A stretch of DNA of 64,000 bases. It comes from Calvatia gigantea. Taxonomy: Eukaryota > Basidiomycota > Agaricomycetes > Agaricales > Lycoperdaceae. The DNA lies in assembly GCA_025093985.1 (NCBI GenBank), contig JACAAK010000012.1, positions 1,178,001-1,242,000 of the forward strand, given 5' to 3'. Shown piece by piece: positions 36,577 to 46,366 of the stretch; position 1 is the first letter of the stretch; each line of letters starts with the position of its first letter. The notes below the pieces were generated by a model, which was not told the DNA's origin, made no database searches, and saw only the letters and a list, made by a program, of their open reading frames with translations. A program made the translations under genes and the position numbers.

Positions 36577-37425
36577 CATCAGACTCCTACCCAGTCACAT
36601 GGGACACTCTTATATAAGCGGCTGTTGATACAAAGTGATACCAAATCAACTGCTAAAGCAACCGGCACAAATGTACAATGTTCGTGTTTGGCTGCAGCCT
36701 CTGTCACATCATTGTCACACGCACCTGTCCCACACATCTTTGCCTGATTAAGCAATGCTCCCAACTCATGAAGAGCTTGAGCGAAGTTTTTGCTTGCCTA
36801 CAATGTCCATCACTATTTATTCTTCAGAATCTCCCCAAGGTTGTGGCAGGAATATGATGTGTGTTATTTAGGATGTTATTAGCTTGATAATATTGGATAT
36901 TTTGAGACATATAACCTAAGATCTTCAGCTGTTGCATTTAAAGACATTATGTTAACAACCTCAATACAGCAGAATATAACTATTGATGGTGACCTTATAT
37001 ATAGTTTGAGCATATATTCAAAGGAATAATTTTCATTATTCACTCATGATATAACCAATACTGTCCATAAGAAATAGGTAGTGAAACTTTGGACTCTTGA
37101 CTGCACAGTCTGCACTAGTGCATTGTACATCTGATATAAGCTAGTGTAATTACTAAATCTAAACTTTATAGCAATACCATTGGGGGCAATATAGACTTAT
37201 AGACTGACATGAGACTGCAAGGATTGCTTAATTTGGGTAAAAGAGTGTGGAAATAGTGCATATTATAGGAGCATGACAGCTGTAAAGGCTGTAGCCAAAC
37301 ACAAACATTATATATTTGTGCCAGTTGCTGGAATACATTAGCAGTTGATAAAGTTTTAGTATCACTTCAGATCAACATCTGCTTATATAAGAGTATCCCA
37401 TAGTAACTGGGTAGGAGTTTGTATG
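36577..37425. mobile_element. Foldback / non-autonomous element E with ~190-bp inverted ends
   Basis: The left end (36577-36770, read on the minus strand) and right end (37225-37425, plus strand) are inverted copies sharing GCTTAATTxGG at the inner side, GGCTGTAGCCAAACAC, ACATTTGTGCC, TTAGCAGTTGAT, GTATCACTT, ATCAACATCTGCTTATATAA and the outer CTGGGTAGGAGT. The roughly 450-bp centre is AT-rich with no gene. A third copy of the end lies at 24460-24657 beside the Tnp2/KDZ-type remnant, which suggests that element family supplied the transposase. The right end has more C-to-T differences. No target duplication found. Confidence 0.7.
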
Positions 37426-37710
37426 TTGATCAGGTTTAAGGCTTTGCATAGTATTTTTTATTGAGACTTGATCTAGGTTAGTGAATCCTGGTCCATTTAT
37501 TGATTTACATGAGCATTACTATACTTCATCATAAGTCCATTTCCATTTGTGTTAACACTATTGTACCAAGCTCCTTAACTTTTGAAAGAGAGATTTTAAA
37601 CATATTTATTACTAGTATTATAATACAATTCATAATGTATCTAAGTACTTAGTGGAAGCAATGTATCAACATCAATTGGCCTCAATTCAATATAACACTA
37701 CAGGTATTGA
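37426..37710. other. AT-rich spacer
   Basis: About 285 bp of AT-rich sequence between element E and the Tc1/mariner element. Nothing recognised. Confidence 0.4.
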
Positions 37711-37712
37711 TA

Positions 37713-39317
37713 CAGTAAGGGACAAAACCGTTCCAATGTTTTGAACTTCTCAGAAGATCAGCTCATATCTCAAGGACTACTGTGGCTGTGCACTTCCTAA
37801 TTTAATTGTAGATAGTCCAGTATCTTATCTAATCATATGCAAAGTATGATTATGTAATCCTTTGTTTTAGGGGAGTTATTAATTAATTAATATTTTAAGT
37901 GCATTGGAACAGTTTTGTCCCTCTTGAAATTTATATACAAAATGGGTATTCTAGTACCTGGTATAAGCTCCCTTGGCCTGTAAAACTGCCTGGACCCTCC
38001 TAGGCATACTCTCTATCAGATTCTGACACACTTCTGGTTCTATGTCATCCCACTCCTTTTGTATCCTCTCCCATAGGGTATTCATGCTATCAGGAGGAGT
38101 ATCATACTCTCCCAGCTTATTCTTGAGGTGAGTCCAGAGATGTTCAATGGGATTAAGGTCTGGAGACTGTGGGGGCCATACCATAACCTCCAATTCAGAC
38201 TCATCTAGCCAGTTTGTAGCCTTTTTGCTCTTGTGTTTGGGGTCATTGTCCTGTTGGAAGACCATATCCTCCTCATTCTTCCCATACCACCTGATGCTCC
38301 TCTTTAGTTCATCCCCCAAAATTTGAACATCAAGGTCAGCATCCATCTTCCCTTCAATTTTAGTGGCAAACCCCACTCCATCCCACAGCATACAACCCCA
38401 GATCATCACATTTCCTCCACCAAACTTGACTGTTCCCTCAACCAATCTATCATTCAGCCCCTCTCCTGCCTTTTTCCATACCCAAACCCTTCCATCTGAT
38501 CCAAACCGATTGATTTTGGACTCATCTGTCCAAATAACCCTCTTCCAGTCCTCCAGGGTCCAGTTAACATGTGCTTCTGCCCACTCCAACCTTTTCCTCC
38601 TATGGACAGCAGTAAGTTTAGGTCGTTTCCGCTTGACTACAGCCTTCATTCCAGCTCCTCTGAGTGCCCTGCGCACTGTTTTGGTGGATACAGGCTGGGC
38701 AATAACATTTTGAAGTGATTTGGTGACTTGGGAGGCATTGTCAGCCTTGCGAGAGGTGATGAGGCGAACAGAATAGTGGATATCAGAGGGAGAAAGTTTA
38801 GATGGGCGGCCACCAACAGATTTGGAAAGTGTTGATCTATGTTTGGAGCGAATCCTAGAAATAGTACTGACTCCCAGACCAGTAATAGAAGCAATATGAT
38901 GAGCAGATTTCCCTTGGTCCAGGTAAGAGAGGACTCTATTGGTCTGAGTAGAGGAAAGAGAGCGCATATAGTTGTAAAGGTATAGTGGGGGAGTTAATTT
39001 GCACCTGAGAATAAGCACATCCATTTATACATCACCCTACATGGTCACATGATTTTATTTGTATTTATTTGATTGCAATAAACGAAGTCATGTGCTCAGA
39101 ATTTGAGAGGGACAAAACTGTTCCAATGTACTTAAAATATTAATTAATTAATAACTCCCCCAAAACAAAGGATTACATAATCATACTTTGCATATGATTA
39201 GATAAGATACTGGACTATCTACAATTAAATTAGGAAGTGCACAGCCACAGTAGTCCTTGAGTTATGAGCTGATCTTCTGAAAAGTTCAAAACATTGGAAC
39301 GGTTTTGTCCCTTACTG
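37713..39317 (-). mobile_element. Complete Tc1/mariner transposon (1605 bp)
   Basis: The element is bounded by CAGTAAGGGACAAAACCGTT (37713) and its inverted complement ending CTTACTG (39317), and flanked on both sides by TA (37711-37712, 39318-39319), the Tc1/mariner target duplication. Inverted repeats extend about 215 bp each way. Inside each arm the outer motif recurs in inverted orientation (GTTTTGTCCCTCTTG near 37911 and AGAGGGACAAAACTGTTCC near 39104), so each arm carries two presumed transposase sites. The transposase gene is uninterrupted. Confidence 0.95.
37951..39024 (-). CDS. Tc1/mariner-family DDE transposase, apparently intact
   Basis: A single open frame of up to 357 aa; the Met at residue 20 (MRSLSSTQTNRV) gives a 338-aa protein, the usual length. 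N-terminal paired-type helix-turn-helix (RVLSYLDQGKSAHHIASITG, GVSTISRIRSKH), second HTH (GGRPSKLSPSDIHYSVRLIT), then the DDE core: WTDESKINRF (first Asp), FQQDNDPKHKSKK (second Asp) and SPDLNPIEHLW (Glu, about 34 residues on), the DD34E signature. It cuts and pastes the element at TA sites in the nucleus. No stop, frameshift or intron is needed, unlike the surrounding retroelements, which points to recent arrival or activity. Confidence 0.95.
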   Translation of the reverse strand: MDVLILRCKLTPPLYLYNYMRSLSSTQTNRVLSYLDQGKSAHHIASITGLGVSTISRIRSKHRSTLSKSVGGRPSKLSPSDIHYSVRLITSRKADNASQVTKSLQNVIAQPVSTKTVRRALRGAGMKAVVKRKRPKLTAVHRRKRLEWAEAHVNWTLEDWKRVIWTDESKINRFGSDGRVWVWKKAGEGLNDRLVEGTVKFGGGNVMIWGCMLWDGVGFATKIEGKMDADLDVQILGDELKRSIRWYGKNEEDMVFQQDNDPKHKSKKATNWLDESELEVMVWPPQSPDLNPIEHLWTHLKNKLGEYDTPPDSMNTLWERIQKEWDDIEPEVCQNLIESMPRRVQAVLQAKGAYTRY

Positions 39318-39469
39318 TATATAAATATGCTTTCCAGTGCATTAGTATAGTCACCTGTATCAAGGACATCAGTGGAGTAGAGGAAACTTGCAAAGAAGCA
39401 TAAATATTGGAGAGAAGAGAAGAGGACATCCCCTTGCCACATATTTGAACAAACCTTATATGATATTAG

Positions 39470-40048
39470 TATTGAATCTCAATCCGTACCACTATGTTGG
39501 TTCAGTCTATTTATAGCTGAAATAGGTCTCGAGTACTTTACTTTCAAAGGGTCAATAATAATGGACATCTCAGACTATGGACTACATACAAGAGTAATAT
39601 ACCGCACTACTGTAGCTGGTTAGATGACTCCACATGAAACCTTCTAGTATATGTGTCATACACAGTATACACCTTTTATACTACTGGTAGATAGTGTTAC
39701 CTCCTTGTTTCAGGTTGTATGGTCACGTCACCTAGGACTTAGTATATAAGTACCTTTATGTAGTATGAGTTATGTAGACCTCTTGGTCAAGACCTCTTAG
39801 TCAAGACTTCTTGGGTATGCCTCTTGGCTATACACCCTCTCTTTGTTCTTCAAACTCCACTCTCTTTTAAATATGCTTCCTTTTTACCTTGCCCTCCTCT
39901 ATGGAGTTGACAGGCTAGTATAAGTCTCTCTGGAATCCTCTGGATTTCCCCTTGGACTGTCTCTGGGTGAGTATGACTACCCTCCACTGCTTGCGCACAC
40001 TAGTATAGTAGTGTGATTATATTGGGATGTTATCTCATTCTCTCAACA
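39470..40048. mobile_element. Solo LTR related to the copia LTRs in this window
   Basis: TATTGAATCTCAATCCGTAC and ACCACTATGTTGGTTCAGTC at its start match the copia LTRs at 47515 and 63501, and the end TCTCTCAACA follows the same layout (short CT-rich 3' part, GTGAGTATGACTACCCTCCA block). It is 579 bp against 407 bp, with a longer and diverged middle. Flanks ATTAG (39465-39469) and GTTAG (40049-40053) look like a 5-bp target duplication with one change. No internal copia genes are present. Confidence 0.7.
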
Positions 40049-40053
40049 GTTAG

Positions 40054-41562
40054 TCTATTTACACCTTATTTCTGACCTTTCTACTGGAGTGGTGCCTCTA
40101 GCACCACTCCTCCAGCATGTTACATGACTAAAGCACAGTGTAGAAGAAAATAATTAGTATTATTGTCCTCAGTCCCTAAATAGTCTGCTCTCCCTCACTA
40201 CTTTATGTGGTAATGAGCCCATACACCTGATAGCACTATAACATCCATAACAGAACAACAAGATAACTCTGACAAATGGCCCACAAAGATGAATAAACTA
40301 GGATAGGAACTGGATGATGTTATAATACTAGAATTATGGTCATTCAACACTATCTCTAATATGGATGACAGTAATACCAACTCCAATATGAATGTAGCTG
40401 TAATGCTGCACATGTTATGTGCACAGGTACCTCCTGTATAAGTGGACACTTCTAGTAGAAACTACTGTTAGCAATCGTCTATGAATGATTCACACCTGAA
40501 GTAAGATTATGTCAAGAGATGATGTCTTCCAATGGTTTGTGCAATTGGGGAGTTTCCACATGGAATGTCCACTCAGGGACAACAGTTCCATATAGGCTTA
40601 ACTTGAGGGTCTGGTCCAGAAAAGTAAGATAGCAGTTCTAGTCTTAACATTTTCCAGATGCCAGAGAGAATGAGGAGGTAAGAGGCTTGTAGCCAGTTCA
40701 AACTAAAGAATACATTGGGTATTTAGCTGACTACTTATAGTGGAAAGAAAAAAGGCTAGAACAAGAAGTAATGTTCATAAAGAGGGAAGTGAACTTTGGA
40801 AAATAGGGAATTGAACCATAACATGGAGAGTGAACCAAAGAAGGAAATATTAGAAGTTCTAAAGAAGGGAAACGAACTAGATCAGTGTCCACATATAGAG
40901 GGTAAATAAAGATTGGACAAGAAAGGAAAAAAGAAGTGACTATCGAAGTCACGCTAAGAATAGAGTTGTAACAGCGCACGTCATGCGTAGTGGCTCGTGC
41001 CAGTGGTGGTTCACATCATCTGACACCATTTCTACATCAATGCTCACTTCCATTTCATCACGTCTAGAGAAGAGCGTCAGTCATCAACTGAGTGAGCCCA
41101 CTTTGTGCTGATGTGACCCCCAATTCTTCCCAAACGGAGTCAAGGTGATCCAGAAAAACTTCTCGGTTCTTTCAAATCCTTGCCACAGGAGGTCATCCAC
41201 TCTCACTCAGCGAAATTGACAAAAAGAGCAACATCGTGACAACAGCAATCTCCAGAAGTTCATCGCACTGAAAACAGTACAAGGTTCAACCTGTTCAATG
41301 AGGGTACTTTAATGTGGAGGTGAACTTTAGGATACTGCATACATATGATATGAACAGATATTTACTGGAAAACATCTTATCCGCCGTATTCATGAAGAGG
41401 TACATAATCAACCATGGAAACTACCACGCAAGAGCAAGAACCTGACACAAGTGAAGAATCCTCTCTCAGTTAAAACACCCGAGCGACCGCAACTTGACTC
41501 TGAACCCGCTATTAGCATGACGCGACTCAGCCACTTGAAAACGACCCACCTCTCGCCGAGCG
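40054..41562. other. AT-rich gene-free stretch
   Basis: About 1.5 kb. The first 0.9 kb is AT-rich like the transposon interval to its left and may be decayed element sequence; no ends or domains are visible. From about 41.0 kb composition returns to that of the gene-bearing regions. Confidence 0.45.
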
Positions 41563-41991
41563 TCAGAGCATACCCTGAATGGTGACAGTGATGTATTCCA
41601 ATGGCCCTGTTTTGCTCCAGCTAGTGTTTTCGACGAGGACCTTGGACTCGTCCGCCGATGTGGCCGAGAACGAGTTGTCGCTCCCGGGGGTCCAAGGGCA
41701 GTCCCACTTGATGGTGGCTACTTTCGTGTCCGTGCCCTTGCTATAGATGTCGAGGCTACCTTGGGTTCCGGTCGGGGAGTAGTCCCTTCCACAGGACGCC
41801 ATAACGTAGGAATACGAGGCTTTCGGCGCGACGGCACCCTCGATATCCGACTTTGGGACCTCGTCATCTTTACTGCCACCGTGCTTGTAGAATTTGCAAT
41901 AACTTTCATCCCATAATTCGACGTTCTTGAGCTCAAGATCGACGTTGGTTCTGTTGCCAATTTGGAGATCAATCCACTGGTCGTAGCCCAT
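41563..41991 (-). CDS. Aegerolysin-family protein
   Basis: Single-exon gene, 142 aa from MGYDQWIDLQIGNRT (41991), within the family's usual 130-150 aa. The aegerolysin pattern is clear: an opening strand (QWIDLQIGNRTNVDLELKNV), a conserved Cys-Gly-Arg segment (SYVMASCGRDYSPTGTQGS), the WDCPW motif (ATIKWDCPWTPGSDN) and a C-terminal strand (EYITVTIQG). No signal peptide, as normal for the family. Aegerolysins are small beta-sandwich proteins that bind particular membrane lipids, and some act with a separate MACPF partner to form pores; no MACPF gene is seen in this window. An alternative upstream Met (42012) would add seven residues. Confidence 0.92.
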   Translation of the reverse strand: MGYDQWIDLQIGNRTNVDLELKNVELWDESYCKFYKHGGSKDDEVPKSDIEGAVAPKASYSYVMASCGRDYSPTGTQGSLDIYSKGTDTKVATIKWDCPWTPGSDNSFSATSADESKVLVENTSWSKTGPLEYITVTIQGML

Positions 41992-42759
41992 GCTGGGGAT
42001 GTGAGAATACAAGTGAGAGACAAGTGAAATACCGAGGTTGAGTAATTTGGTGTGATGGGCTGGCAGCCGAACTTCGGACGCCGTCCACCCACATCGGTTG
42101 TCAGGAAAATGCGCCTCATCATATGGAGATAAAGGGAGGCTGTCGTTAGCCAGTTTCTAGAATATGTATTAATTGATGAATGTTGACGATTAGTCAATGT
42201 GATAGGACCAGCCACAGGGTGACTTGGACGAGAAGCCAGAAAAAGTACGGCATGAGGCGCTTGAGCACTGAGCCCGGAATCAATTTGCTGTCTTTGAGGT
42301 CAGGGCGGCACATCATCACCACATACAAGTAGATCTTGCTTCGCTCTGCCATATCCAAGCCATATCAAACCTTTTCGTTTTCTAGATGCGGTTACTCCGT
42401 TTCCGAAAATGGAGGAGATAACATGAAGGGTTCTTCCATCGTACCCATCCGATTGCGTACTTAAGTATGGAAGGAGAGCTTTTGGAAGAATGCGAGCACA
42501 GGAACTATCTCCGAGTTATAGTTCGAGTAATAAGTATCGTAAAACGGCAGCATCACTCGAAGCGTCGCACAGGAGCTGAAACTTGAACATTTAATATTTA
42601 TGATATCGACCTTTTTGATTTTTTTGTCGGATCAGACTCAGAGACTTATACGCCGTGGATCGGAGGTTCCTCCCAGCCCGCCCGGATGTCATAACGAATA
42701 ACCACCACTACCATCGTAAATCGTAACACGACACCAGTTCGCTCTTCGCAGCAATCTTA
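41992..42759. other. Divergent intergenic region (aegerolysin / family copy 3)
   Basis: About 770 bp between divergent starts. Upstream of copy 3 there is no obvious counterpart of the CGTCA motif or TATAAATAC box found at the other three family genes. Confidence 0.45.
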
Positions 42760-43655
42760 ATGTCTCAGCCAGCGCTCAATACCATCAGAGTTGAACTGGG
42801 TAGGACGTCGATCTACATCTATCCTTCGAGCATTGATCAAGGAGTACCCGGCAGCCCAGCAGATCTTGAAGAACCTGTCTGATAACAACTATTCATTGTG
42901 CTTGTCTCACAGTGTTTATGATGAAAAGGGCACCAATCAGGAGAACGTCGTAGCCATTTCCCTCCCACCCAAAGGCGATACTGGCAAGTCCAACCTCGCC
43001 GTCAGCACCGCTCCGTGCTTCGTTAACTTGGTTTAGCATACAGCATGTACAATACCTTTAAGTGGGACGTGGCGTACAGCATGTCCGCCAGCCAGCAGGC
43101 CTGGTCAGAAGGAGGTAGGCCACTTCTCTAACGCAGAACCGATTCCTAACCTTCGTCCAGGTGAAGTCGACCATAGGTCTGGCATAAAGCCGCTCGAGCT
43201 GCGCGAGGGTTATAGGCTCATCAGCTGGAGCGATGAGCCACAGATTTTCCCTCAGAATTACGGCGACACGCTCAGATTCGAAGTCGTCCAGAACGACGCC
43301 GCACCCATCGTCTTCCTGCAAGGAAGGAATGAAGTTCTCAATGGCCGGATGAAACGAGAATTCACCGTGCCCATTCCCAGTGCGTCGATCGATCGCTCAA
43401 CGTCTCTTTTTACAAAGTTAAGGGATATATCCTGCTTCAGTCTACGTGGGCAAATACAAATTACTGCATCCCGGCGGTGCGACGTTGATTCCGAAGCGCA
43501 CCGCTGTGGTCTACTTTATGCAAGGCCGTATCGACAGCGGTGGGATGATTTCCGAGAGAGATATGTATCTGTCACAAAGTATCGATCTCACTAGCAAGCC
43601 TACTGGCCAGATAATGCAATTGGGTAACGACAGTAGATGGACGATTATCAGCTGA
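42760..43655 (+). CDS. 213-aa family protein, copy 3 (divergent member)
   Basis: Start MSQPALNTIRVEL at 42760; exon 1 42760-42799, exon 2 from 42855 (AQQILKNLSDNNYSLCLSHS, NVVAISLPPKG), then YNTFKWDVAYSMSASQQAWS, ELREGYRLISWSDEPQIFPQ, VQNDAAPIVFLQGRNEV, LLHPGGATLIPKRTAVVYFM and DSGGMISERDMYLSQSIDLT, ending WTIIS. Intron positions correspond to the other copies, but exon 1 is 40 nt, exon 2 carries a short insertion (DEKGTNQ) and overall identity is far lower. It is therefore an older branch. No signal peptide. The second intron (donor AA|GTCCAAC) is chosen on phase. Confidence 0.85.
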
Positions 43656-44252
43656 ACGTAGTGTATTTCCCATTTCCCATGTTGAACAATATTTTCTTGA
43701 GTACTCATACAACGGCCCACGGGGAAACCTGGATACACGCAGTGCCATCTCGGCGAACTTATACATCACCGTTGAAGAACGTGCTACACAGCCCGACAAA
43801 GAAGGATGCGAATTCTGACCAACAGGGGTGAGGTTCGGATAACAAACCATTCCAGAAGCGTAGTTGGAGTTGGTGGGCCTGACGTTAGTAGAGGCCTGTA
43901 ATAACTTGAAGCTTCTTACAATGTTCCCAGAAGATCTCAGCACGATGGGCATGTCGGATAATACCCGAGTCCCCACCCTGACTACACCCCTTTGAGTCCA
44001 CTTGTTTGAAGTGTGGAGGAACTCCCTAGATTGAACTTGAAAATGAATGGATGTGAGCCCTGGCCGCAAGCGGCCAGCAGATGAGAAATCTTGTTTGGGA
44101 AATCCGTTCGCTCTAGTTCCTCCACATGTAGGTACGTACTGTATCGGAGTTGGAGAGCTTGAAAACGGCAGTGGGGCCACACCGTAATAACGATACTCGG
44201 TCCGAGAAGAGTTTTAGTATCCATTCGAAAACAAGGGTTGATCTCGTCCGAA
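43656..44252. other. Intergenic spacer
   Basis: About 600 bp between family copy 3 and repeat R copy 2. Open frames on the minus strand overlap the end of copy 3 and look like chance. Nothing recognised. Confidence 0.4.
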
Positions 44253-45000
44253 TCCCCGACTCTGCGAAGCAAGAGGAGGGTTCTGTCGGGTGAGAATGAC
44301 TGCCATTCTCTCTGCCAAAGCACCGTCCCGTGGGAATGATGTGAATCATTTCCCTGATTGTTGAGCTTCAAAGCCCTCGCCTTGCCCAGTCCCAGCCCAG
44401 ACCTATACATTAAACTGCAATGAAGGTACTTACGCCATCGGTCCATGACCTACAGTTACTTCACTGCCCTACTTTGAGGTGTCAATTACTACAATGTAAT
44501 CAGATATAATCCTGACTCCTAAGAACAAATCTCACTTCATGAAGTGCGCCACAGTGACAGTTACGCAACGCGGAATGATGATTAAAGTACGTATCTATTT
44601 TCGGAACACACTCGCCTACATCAAACCACCCACGCAACAATGCATATACGCAGTAAAACAAAAGGAAATATACGTGTGGAGTCACACAGAATGAATACAT
44701 AAAGTGAAATAAATGAAAGTGGCCGGAGCCATGACCAAGAAAGACAGACACAAGTGGGATAAAAGGAACGTGAGGCACCGTGGAGTGGGAAGCTGTCGGC
44801 TGTCAATTACCCTCATTGTACCGAAGTGCGGGAGGTGAAGTGGTTGATCCATAACAAGAATGCAAAAGCACCAAGGAGGAGAGGAACGACTCCAGCTGTG
44901 CCTCGCACGATGGCTCGCTGGCCTGACATTGGAATAAAATCGTGCGAAGACAAAAAATTAGACTATGTCAAAGACTCGGGGACTGGTGCTCTGAGCGCCG
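44253..45000. mobile_element. Repeat R, copy 2
   Basis: About 748 bp, nearly identical to 32757-33500, starting TCCCCGACTCTGCGAAGC and ending GGTGCTCTGAGCGCC. It lies about 500 bp upstream of family copy 4, just outside the shared promoter motif, whereas copy 1 is inside an intron. Different positions relative to the genes show that it moved independently. Confidence 0.65.
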
Positions 45001-45059
45001 CTACGATGGATGTAACGGGCAAGGGGACGGAATCACAAGTCGAACGGCGATTTCCAGAG

Positions 45060-45438
45060 GTGCGAGACGTCAGTCAACGTCAACAACGTCAACAACGTCA
45101 ATGACGTTTTAACATTATCGATGTCACGGCAAACTCATGCGCTGGCCGTCCTCGTCAACTGATAGCGTCCAGTGGGGGATTAGATCGCACCGATTTGGCC
45201 TGGACCTGAGATTGGAAGCCACCCTCGATCAAACTTGAGAAATGAACAGACGGTACATACGTACAGTCGAAGATTCTACGCTGGCGGCAAGCGGTCAACG
45301 AACAAGCAACTTTTTCGAGAACTTTATCGCCTAGACAGATGGAGGTACATTTGGCACTATTATTTTCCTAAGTTCGCATTCTGATTTTCTCCGACTTGCC
45401 GAGCTGCTGACCGTCCTCATCCTGATTAGCATAAATAC
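45060..45438 (+). promoter_or_regulatory. Shared upstream motif and TATA box of family copy 4
   Basis: GAGACGTCAGTCAACGTCAA at 45063-45082 is followed by CAACGTCAA units repeated in tandem and TGACG (to 45107). CATAAATAC at 45430-45438 lies about 70 bp before the ATG. Both match the arrangement at copies 1 and 2. Confidence 0.65.
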
Positions 45439-45504
45439 ACGCTACTATCCGATCTCATCCAAAAAGCCAGCTTACTCATACAGACCTTTGCCTTACTACC
45501 CACA

Positions 45505-46366
45505 ATGACTTCCCTTTCCTTCAAGGTTCTGCTTGGTATGCCGCTTGCGGACTATCTGCACTCTTGAGATATTGATACATTATTTTGACAGATCCGAAGG
45601 CCCTACAGGACCTGGGGGGAAACGGCTACAAGTTGTGCATGTCGAATACCGTCAACGAATCCAACAATGTTGCCTCTGTTACTCTTGCGCCAGGGAGTAA
45701 GCATAACGCTTGTCGTTGACCATGGTACATTGTGGCTGATGAGAATTCAGGCTATAGCACAACCAACAGTTTCGGTTGGGTCGTGACGTATTTCGCGTCC
45801 GCTAGCAAAAAGCCTTGGGAGTCGGGAGGCAGTAAGCAGTTGGTTAAAAGAATATGGAAGCGCCGATTGCTAATGTTCACCCAGTCAAAGTCGCCGTTTC
45901 GTCCGCAATCGAGGAAACTGGTCTTGGTCAGGGTTACAGGCTCCCAAACTGGAACACACACCCCGAGATTTTTAACCAGGATGTCGAGAACGCCTTGAAA
46001 TTCAATCCCATCGAGGTCGACGCCGCGCCGGTTGTGTACTTGGCCCAGCTTACCACGCGCGACGGGAGGTCGAAGCAGCATTTCGCGGACCCGATTCCGA
46101 GTAAGTAAAGCCTCACACTTGTGCGACACACCAGCGAGTGATTTACCTGTGTTGCAGTCTACATCGCGCCCTCCATGACCTTGTCGGGTAATACTGTGAC
46201 GCTCACGCCGAAGAAGACGGCGAGAATCTTTTTCCAACAGAACATCGAAACCAGTGGCATGATTTCTGAGAGTGATGCTTATTTACCAGTCGACATCGAC
46301 CTCACAGATAGGCCCACTGGCCAAACTCTGACCCTCAGTGCGGACAGGAAGTGGTCGAAGTCCTGA
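45505..46366 (+). CDS. 213-aa family protein, copy 4
   Basis: Exons 45505-45535, 45592-45696, 45751-45831, 45885-46100 and 46158-46366 (31, 105, 81, 216, 209 nt) give 213 aa, the same lengths as copy 1, all introns phase 1. Landmarks: MTSLSFKVLLDPKALQDLGG, NGYKLCMSNTVNESNNV, FGWVVTYFASASKKPWESGG, LGQGYRLPNWNTHPEIFNQ, EVDAAPVVYLAQLTTRDGRS, MTLSGNTVTLTPKKTARIFF, SGMISESDAYLPVDIDLTDR, ending RKWSKS. Recurrent features across the family are the GxGY..C motif near the N-terminus, an APxVxL strand and the TLTPK(R/K)TAxxFFQQ strand. No signal peptide or membrane helix. Function unknown. Confidence 0.88.

Noticed and set aside
43572..44446. Minus-strand frames of 150-200 codons near 44 kb
   Set aside because: They overlap the end of family copy 3 and repeat R on the opposite strand and show no domain.
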